Under the pieces are notes generated by a model that had not been told where the DNA came from, ran no database searches, and saw nothing but the letters and a program-made list of their open reading frames with translations. 54,935 bases of DNA from the NCBI GenBank assembly GCA_051747745.1, contig JBNJGL010000009.1, positions 1 through 54,935 on the forward strand, written 5' to 3'. The stretch's first letter is position 1. Every line of letters begins with the position of its first letter. The position numbers and the translations under genes are program-made. Below, piece after piece: positions 49,356-54,935 of the stretch. This DNA comes from QPJE01 sp051747745. Its GTDB lineage: Bacteria > Bacillota > Halanaerobiia > Halanaerobiales > Halanaerobiaceae.

Positions 49356-52076
49356 ATGAATAAAATTTTAAAATATAATAAATTGATAGTAATTATAATT
49401 TCTTTAATAACCTTATTTTTTCTTTTTCAATTACCAAAGACAGAAATTAATAATGATATTAAAGTATTTTTACCAAATGATCATCCAACCAAAATGAATA
49501 ACAATCAACTGGATGAGATATTTGGTGAAAATGACAGTATAGTAGCAGCAGTTAAGTTTAAAAAGGGAGAGATATTTAATCCTTCTAATTTAGAAAAAAT
49601 ATTCAAATTAACCACTGAATTAGAGGATATTTCTAGAATTGATGAGGTCACTTCTTTAACAAATGTCGATTATATTGAAGGTAGTTCAGAAGGTATGATT
49701 GTAGAAGAACTTGTGGAAGAATTACCTACAAATGAAGAAGAAAGTAGAAAAATTAAAAATAAAATATTAAACTGGGATTTTTATGAAAACAATTTGTATT
49801 CAGATGATTTTAAATCAACCCAGGTATTAATTAGTTTAAATGAGGGTTTAACTAATGAAGAAAAGGAAAAAGCCTATTATCAAATTAAAGAAGTAACAGA
49901 TAGTTATAAAAACAATAATACAGAGATATATATAGCAGGAGCTACTGCTGTTAATGTTTTAATGGGACACAGCATGGTTGAGGATATTAAGTATTTAATT
50001 CCTTTTATCATAGGAGTTCTAATTTTAATACTGTATTTATTTTTTAAAAGAAGTTTAGCCGTTGCTTTAATTTTAATGACAGTAATTGTCAGCAGTATCT
50101 GGTCTATTGGTTTAATGGCTTTTCTTGGTATTAACCTTACACTAGTTTCAACAGTAATACCAGTTCTATTAATAGCAGTAGGGAGTGCCTATGGAATTCA
50201 TATTTTGAGTCATTACTATGACTATATTAATGAATATCAGAGTGAAATATCAGTTTCTGAACAGAAGGAACTGGTTGTTAAAACAGTAGATCAAATGGGT
50301 AAAGCTGTATTTTTGGCAGCCTTAACTACAGTAGCAGGTTTTGGTTCACTGGCATCCAGTGAAATTGTACCAATAAAAAGTTTTGGTATTTTTACAGCAT
50401 TTGGAATAGCCACTGCTTTTATAGTTGCTATATTTTTAATTCCTTCTTTATTGATTCTAATTGCGGATTTTAAAGATGATTTTAAAATTAAAAATACTGA
50501 AACTCCAGAGTTTAAATCACTTTTAGAAAAAATGCATAATTTTTATTCTAAAAGAAGAATAACTATCATTATAATTGCTGTTTTAATTTTAAGTGGTTCA
50601 TTTCTTGGATTTGAAGATATAGTTGTAGATACTCCATTAATTGAGATGTTTAAAGAAGATACAGAAATTAGACAGGCAGATGATTTTATTAATGATAATT
50701 TTGCAGGCACTAATATAATGAGGATTATGGTAGCAGGCGAAGAAATGGGAGATTTAAACCACCCTGATATCTTAACTCAAATGGATGGCCTGCAGAAGCA
50801 CTTAGTTTCTCATTTTGATGAAGTTGGTAAAGCCTCTTCGATAACAGATTATATTAAAAGAATGAATCAGGTAATGAATTATCCTGAAGAAGAAGTTGCT
50901 AAAAGTACTTCTAATGCTGAAGAAAACAGTGAAGTTATTAAAAATAATGAAGAGAATACATCAAGTTTTTATGAAGAAGACAGTTCAGATGAAAACACAT
51001 CAAGTTTTTATGAAGAAGATCAAGAGGAAACAACTTCTAGTTTTTATGAAGAAGAGCAAGATTCAGCAGATGAAGGTTCCAGTTTTTATCAAGGAGAAAA
51101 TGAAAAAGAAAGTGATTCTCAGTCTGAAACAAAATTGCTGGAAGGACCTGATAAAGAGAAAAATATTTCAGAGTACGAATTTATTCAACTCTTAAATGCT
51201 GCTTTAACAAGAGCGGAAAAGAAAAATATTAATGCAGGAGAATTAGTGAACTTATTAGCTGAAGAAATGAACTATCAGGCAGCAGCTTATTATGAAATTC
51301 CAACTGACTTAAATAAATATGGGGCAGCATCTAAACAGAATTTACAGAATCTGGTTTCACAATATCTGTTATTATATTCTGGTAGTGTTGATGATTTAAT
51401 TAATGATCAATTAGAGCCAGATAAAGCTCAGATGTTATTACAGATGAATAATCCCAGTAATTTAGTTGCTAAAAAAGTAAGAAAAGAAATTTATGATTAT
51501 AGTGATAACTTTCCGGAAAAATACAATCTTACTGTTTCTGGTAATGCGACTATGGCCTTAGAAGCTAATAATTTAATAGTCAGCAGCCAAACAAGAAGTA
51601 TAATGATTTCATTTATTATAGTATTTTTGATTGTTGCTATTTCCTTTAGATCAATTATTGCTGGTCTATATGGTATTATTCCACTGGCATTTTCATTAAT
51701 TATTAATTTTGGTTTAATGGGGCATTTGGGAATAAGGCTTGATGTGGGGACAGCGATGGTTGCTTCTATTGCAATAGGTATTGGTGTTGATTATACAATT
51801 CACTTTTTGCATTCATACCATGCTGAAAGAATAAAAGAAAATGATCTTCATTTAGTAACTCAAAGAACTTTAACAACTACAGGCAAAGCTATAATTTTTA
51901 ATGCTATTTCTGTAGCTGCGGGATTTCTAGTGCTTTTATTTTCAAATTTCTATCCATTAATTTATTTAGGATTTTTAATTGCTGTAACAATGGTTACATC
52001 TTCAATAGCTTCTTTAACAATATTACCGTTGTTATTAAATTTATTTAAACCACAGTTCATTAGTAAAGAATATTAA
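49356..52076 (+). CDS. RND/MMPL-family exporter
   Basis: A 906-residue inner-membrane transporter with two MMPL-type halves. TM1 is near residues 10-28, an extracytoplasmic domain follows, then a TM block at about 198-370 with AVGSAYGIHILSHYYDYI. A second extracytoplasmic domain follows TM7 (about 400-418), and a second TM block runs at about 745-895 with IGIGVDYTIHFLHSYHAERI. No ATPase is needed; the family is driven by ion gradient. The second extracytoplasmic domain contains four imperfect repeats of SSFYEE (about residues 534-580). The frame is open to GTG 49341, but GGAGG lies there; ATG 49356 is the start. It is followed by LolA-like and barrel genes. Confidence 0.9.
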   Translation: MNKILKYNKLIVIIISLITLFFLFQLPKTEINNDIKVFLPNDHPTKMNNNQLDEIFGENDSIVAAVKFKKGEIFNPSNLEKIFKLTTELEDISRIDEVTSLTNVDYIEGSSEGMIVEELVEELPTNEEESRKIKNKILNWDFYENNLYSDDFKSTQVLISLNEGLTNEEKEKAYYQIKEVTDSYKNNNTEIYIAGATAVNVLMGHSMVEDIKYLIPFIIGVLILILYLFFKRSLAVALILMTVIVSSIWSIGLMAFLGINLTLVSTVIPVLLIAVGSAYGIHILSHYYDYINEYQSEISVSEQKELVVKTVDQMGKAVFLAALTTVAGFGSLASSEIVPIKSFGIFTAFGIATAFIVAIFLIPSLLILIADFKDDFKIKNTETPEFKSLLEKMHNFYSKRRITIIIIAVLILSGSFLGFEDIVVDTPLIEMFKEDTEIRQADDFINDNFAGTNIMRIMVAGEEMGDLNHPDILTQMDGLQKHLVSHFDEVGKASSITDYIKRMNQVMNYPEEEVAKSTSNAEENSEVIKNNEENTSSFYEEDSSDENTSSFYEEDQEETTSSFYEEEQDSADEGSSFYQGENEKESDSQSETKLLEGPDKEKNISEYEFIQLLNAALTRAEKKNINAGELVNLLAEEMNYQAAAYYEIPTDLNKYGAASKQNLQNLVSQYLLLYSGSVDDLINDQLEPDKAQMLLQMNNPSNLVAKKVRKEIYDYSDNFPEKYNLTVSGNATMALEANNLIVSSQTRSIMISFIIVFLIVAISFRSIIAGLYGIIPLAFSLIINFGLMGHLGIRLDVGTAMVASIAIGIGVDYTIHFLHSYHAERIKENDLHLVTQRTLTTTGKAIIFNAISVAAGFLVLLFSNFYPLIYLGFLIAVTMVTSSIASLTILPLLLNLFKPQFISKEY

Positions 52077-52100
52077 AATAACATAAGGAGGAAAATTATA

Positions 52101-52919
52101 ATGAAGAAAAAAATAAAAATTATTTCAATATGTTTAATAGCATTATTTATTGTTGGCAGTTTAAATATGACAGCTGCTGCCATTGACGGACGTGAGGTTA
52201 TGGAAAGAGTTGATGAGCGAGATACCGGTGATAGCAGACATGCTCTGATGGGAATGGATTTAATAGATGAGGATGGTAATGTAAGACCCAGAGTTGTTGA
52301 GGTTTGGTCCAAGAAATTTGATAGAGAAAACGATTTAGATCAGACAATTATGTTGTTTCATGAACCAGCCTCTGTAAAAAACACTCGTTTTTTGCAGATC
52401 GAAAATGATGTAGAAGATGATGATCAGTGGATATATCTTCCTGATTTGGGGCGAGTGAGAAGAATATCAGGTGGTCAGGGTGAAGATTCATTTATGGGAA
52501 CAGACTTCACATATGACGATATGAAATCCAGAGAGATAGATGATTTTGTATATGAACTGCTTAAAGAAGAAGAGTTTAATGGCTATGACTGTTATGTTGT
52601 AGAAGCTGTGCCAAAAAACCCTGAGGAAGAGCAGTATGCTAAAACAATAAGCTGGGTGACAAAAGATCATTATGTACCTTTAAAAGTAAAAATGTATAAC
52701 AAAAATACTAAAGAATTATTCAAAGAGATGATTGTTGAGAGTGATATTGAAAAAGTTAGTGGAATCTGGACTGTGTATTCTACCCTAATGAAAAATCTTG
52801 ATACAGGACACAGCACAAGATTATATGTAAAAACTCAGAATGGAAATCATCTACTTGAATACAATAAGGATATCAGTGATAAGAGATTTACACAGCAGTA
52901 TTTAAAAACAGGACGTTAA
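52101..52919 (+). CDS. LolA-like outer membrane lipoprotein-sorting protein
   Basis: An exported 272-residue protein. Signal peptide to MTAAAIDG, then a LolA-like beta-barrel-half fold: RHALMGMDLIDEDGNVRPRV VEVWSKKFD, TIMLFHEPASVKNTRFLQIE and QWIYLPDLGRVRRISGGQGE DSFMGTDFTYDDM, typical of the LolA_like/PF17131 proteins that accompany MMPL transporters. It likely shuttles a lipid or lipoprotein across the periplasm. AAGGAGG precedes ATG, 24 bases after the exporter stop. Confidence 0.85.
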   Translation: MKKKIKIISICLIALFIVGSLNMTAAAIDGREVMERVDERDTGDSRHALMGMDLIDEDGNVRPRVVEVWSKKFDRENDLDQTIMLFHEPASVKNTRFLQIENDVEDDDQWIYLPDLGRVRRISGGQGEDSFMGTDFTYDDMKSREIDDFVYELLKEEEFNGYDCYVVEAVPKNPEEEQYAKTISWVTKDHYVPLKVKMYNKNTKELFKEMIVESDIEKVSGIWTVYSTLMKNLDTGHSTRLYVKTQNGNHLLEYNKDISDKRFTQQYLKTGR

Positions 52920-52936
52920 AAGCAGGGGGGAAAAAA

Positions 52937-54322
52937 ATGTTAAAAAACAAAAATATTATTATAATTATAGCAGTTGTTTTTACCTTTATCTTAACTATGT
53001 CATCTCCACTTTGTGCTTTTAATGGAGATAGTTTTTATGGTGGAGACGAGGAAATTTCTACTGAGGTAAATGGTGAGATTTTTCCGGAGTACAGAATATT
53101 TAGTGATAATGGTGATATAGAAGAAAATCTTATGGGAGAACTGGATTTTATTTATCCCGGCAGTACACATGAATTTAAATTTCTGCTTGATTTTCAGGTT
53201 GGAGCAGCAGAAGAAGTTGCTTTTGATGAGGCATATTACCGCTACTATGGTGATAAATATCATTTTCTAATTGGAAAACACCGTACAATATGGGGTACAG
53301 GTGATAAAGTTCATGTTGTTGATAATTTAAACCCACAGGATATGAGCGACTTTATAAATCGCGAGTACAAAGACAGGCAGGTTGGAGAAGAGATGTTCAA
53401 AATTGACCGCTATTTTAGAGGTGGTAATGCCAGTTTGGAATTTGTATATACTCCAGAATTTAACGGCAATATTCTGGCAGATGACCCTGATAGTCCCCTC
53501 GGCAACTGGATAATAAATCCTTTTGCCGGAAAATTTGCGCTTTCAGATCTGGCTGCTGTTTCTCCATATTCAGAAAAGGAGATAATAAATGAATTTCAGG
53601 ATTCAATAGGAGATGAAGATAACCAGTTTGGTTTGCGATTTACAGACAGCAGACAGGGAATGGATTATGGATTTAGTTATTATAAAGGTTATTTGCGTGA
53701 ACCGTCTTATGATCCTCAAACTTTAAATGAAAGTTTAAATAATTTGGATTTGGATTCAGAAATCAGTACATCTGAATTTGATAAAGTTCTAAATAATGTG
53801 GATCTCCACTATGATGAAGTTGACATTTTTGGATTTGAAATGGCTAAAGTTATTGCTGATATTAACAGCCGTTTTGAACTTGCTTATTACAGAACAGATG
53901 ATACTGATGGCAGTAATTTAGCTGTGCGAAATAATAGAATAGCCTGGGTTATTGGTGGAGATAGAGATTTACCGATAAGTAATCTTAATTTAAATATACA
54001 GTTTACAGGAGAAAAAATACTGGATGATGATAAAATAAATAAGAACCATATTGATTACAGTGAAGATGGAGATTATACTTCACAGAGGGCAATTGTGAAA
54101 CTTGAAGACAGCTTCAGCAATGAAAAAATAATACCCGAATTAACCTGGATCTATAATCTGGACGATAATGATTACAGTCTAGAAGCAGCCTTAGATTATG
54201 AACTGCAGCAGAATCTTCATCTTGAACTTTCCCACAAAATATTTAATGGAGATAAAGATACAATCTTTGGCCAGTTTGAAGAAAATGATTTCAGTTCAGC
54301 AGGGTTAAGATATAGTTTTTAA
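52937..54322 (+). CDS. DUF1302-like outer-membrane beta-barrel protein
   Basis: A 461-residue exported protein: signal peptide MLKNKNIIIIIAVVFTFIL to SPLCA, then alternating beta strands. The KYHFLIGKHRTIWGTGDKVH and VVDNLNPQDMSDFI motif recalls DUF1302 proteins, the outer-membrane partners of RND/MMPL plus LolA-like sets. The C-terminus FSSAGLRYSF ends in Phe with an alternating aromatic pattern, the BAM recognition signal. This supports a true outer membrane. A GGGGGG-type ribosome site precedes ATG. Confidence 0.75.
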   Translation: MLKNKNIIIIIAVVFTFILTMSSPLCAFNGDSFYGGDEEISTEVNGEIFPEYRIFSDNGDIEENLMGELDFIYPGSTHEFKFLLDFQVGAAEEVAFDEAYYRYYGDKYHFLIGKHRTIWGTGDKVHVVDNLNPQDMSDFINREYKDRQVGEEMFKIDRYFRGGNASLEFVYTPEFNGNILADDPDSPLGNWIINPFAGKFALSDLAAVSPYSEKEIINEFQDSIGDEDNQFGLRFTDSRQGMDYGFSYYKGYLREPSYDPQTLNESLNNLDLDSEISTSEFDKVLNNVDLHYDEVDIFGFEMAKVIADINSRFELAYYRTDDTDGSNLAVRNNRIAWVIGGDRDLPISNLNLNIQFTGEKILDDDKINKNHIDYSEDGDYTSQRAIVKLEDSFSNEKIIPELTWIYNLDDNDYSLEAALDYELQQNLHLELSHKIFNGDKDTIFGQFEENDFSSAGLRYSF

Positions 54323-54375
54323 ACACTAATTTTTTCAGTATAAAGCAAAAAAAATTATAAAATATTATCTGATAG

Positions 54376-54404
54376 TTGACATTAAAAAGATGTCTGGATA
54401 TAAT
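54376..54404 (+). promoter_or_regulatory. Consensus sigma-A promoter of the ferredoxin gene
   Basis: TTGACA (54376-54381), 17 bases, TATAAT (54399-54404): a perfect vegetative promoter. It predicts strong constitutive expression and a leader of about 55 bases with no obvious structure. Confidence 0.9.
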
Positions 54405-54466
54405 AGTTTTGTGAACTTAAAGGTTTAAATATTTATAGGGGTAGAAGCGGGAGGTGAATGCGAACT

Positions 54467-54637
54467 ATGGCTCACGTAATTTCTGATGATTGTATCATGT
54501 GCGGTGCCTGTGAACCAGAATGTCCTGTGGATGCTATCAGCGAAGGTGATACACAGTATGTGATTGATGCAGATACCTGTATCGATTGTGCTGCTTGTGT
54601 TGCTGTATGTCCTGTTGATGCTATCAGCCAGGCATAG
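54467..54637 (+). CDS. Clostridial-type 2[4Fe-4S] ferredoxin
   Basis: A 56-residue electron carrier for fermentative metabolism. Two Cys clusters are visible: CIMCGACEPECP and CIDCAACVAVCP, each followed by VDAI, giving eight ligands for two [4Fe-4S] clusters. MAHVISDD is the usual N-terminus. ATG 54467 gives this form; an in-frame ATG at 54458 would add MRT and is only 3 bases from GGAGG. A consensus promoter and strong terminator make it monocistronic. Confidence 0.95.
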   Translation: MAHVISDDCIMCGACEPECPVDAISEGDTQYVIDADTCIDCAACVAVCPVDAISQA

Positions 54638-54651
54638 ATTATTTAGAATTG

Positions 54652-54679
54652 CCGGAGTGATTTTTGCTCCGGTTTTTTT
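54652..54679 (+). terminator. Rho-independent terminator after the ferredoxin gene
   Basis: CCGGAG (54652-54657) and CTCCGG (54667-54672) pair around a 9-base loop, followed by seven T. Confidence 0.85.
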
Positions 54680-54822
54680 ATATACTTCTATTAATACATA
54701 TTTAAACTGTTAACTGTTTTATGTTCATTTAAAGTTTATTTTTATCAAGAAAATTAAGCAGGATTTAATATTTATACATAGAAATAAAAAGTAATGACAA
54801 TTAAAATAAGGAGATGAGATTT

Positions 54823-54935
54823 ATGCATGAGTTGAGAAATGTTGATCCGGAAATGGCTGATATAATTGCAGAAGAAGAAAAAAGACAGGCCCAGAATATA
54901 GAACTTATTGCATCCGAGAATTTTGTTAGTGAAGC
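54823..54935 (+). CDS. glyA: Serine hydroxymethyltransferase GlyA (N-terminal part)
   Basis: The frame starts at ATG behind AAGGAGATG and runs off the right edge after 37 codons. It reads MHELRNVDPEMADIIAEEEK then RQAQNIELIASENFVSEA, which contains the invariant SHMT N-terminal block IELIASENF. The enzyme interconverts serine and glycine with tetrahydrofolate and pyridoxal phosphate. The 143-base region before it shows no clear riboswitch or consensus promoter. Confidence 0.92.
   Translation, partial: MHELRNVDPEMADIIAEEEKRQAQNIELIASENFVSE

Overview
The window reads as one large motility and chemotaxis locus from a low-GC, anaerobic, double-membraned Firmicute, most likely a member of the Halanaerobiales (Halanaerobium-like). 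Three things suggest this. The flagellar gene order and gene types are those of Firmicutes: fliY with CheC-like sites, flbD, a TIGR02530-type gene, a MotE-like gene, flhF-flhG and csrA-fliW. Yet the operon also carries flgA, flgH and flgI for P- and L-rings, plus a beta-barrel protein ending in Phe, so an outer membrane is expected. The clostridial-type 2[4Fe-4S] ferredoxin fits an anaerobe. The lineage call is from memory of gene content, not from a search.

Layout. 1-1241: tail of an unknown gene, a terminator, and a minus-strand exported glutaminyl-peptide cyclotransferase. 1242-3263: a lone chemoreceptor. 3509-15701: a co-directional late-flagellar/chemotaxis cluster (DUF6470-like, fliW, csrA, fliS, a FliT/FlgN-like chaperone, three chemoreceptors, cheA, two cheW, cheC, cheD). 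15789-16142: cheY with its own sigma-28-like -10. 16241-16390: a c-di-GMP-I riboswitch followed by an intrinsic terminator. 16406-47990: a 31.6-kb flagellar operon running flgBC-fliEFGHIJ-motE-like-fliK-flgD-TIGR02530-flgE-flbD-motAB-fliL-fliM-fliY-fliOPQR-flhB-flhA-flhF-flhG-PilZ-(small membrane protein)-fliA-fapA-flgF-flgG-flgA-flgH-flgI-flgJ. 48016-54935: a terminator, a TRAP-type trpP unit, a MarR regulator with a putative envelope export system (RND permease, LolA-like protein, DUF1302-like barrel), a ferredoxin, and the start of glyA.

How it works together. The c-di-GMP riboswitch should set transcription of the whole basal body/hook/export operon. The PilZ protein in that operon would add a post-translational c-di-GMP brake. 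FliA made by the operon would switch on the sigma-28-like promoters before cheY, the fliW-csrA cluster and the first chemoreceptor. FliW-CsrA gives a translational checkpoint. CheC, CheD and FliY supply Bacillus/Thermotoga-type adaptation and CheY-P dephosphorylation. CheB, CheR, flagellin, fliD, flgK, flgL and flgM are not in the window.

The least explained parts are non-coding. They are a tandem hairpin module before fliK whose stems differ by compensatory changes; a two-hairpin leader with the same internal-loop sequence before both flgE and flgG; a decayed second copy of part of flgI between flgA and flgH; and an 11-triplet TRAP-like site over the trpP ribosome binding site. No tRNA, rRNA, CRISPR array, insertion sequence or prophage was seen, and no gene-free stretch exceeds 300 bases. 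Many starts are TTG; where the longest open frame begins before the best ribosome binding site, I give the internal start.
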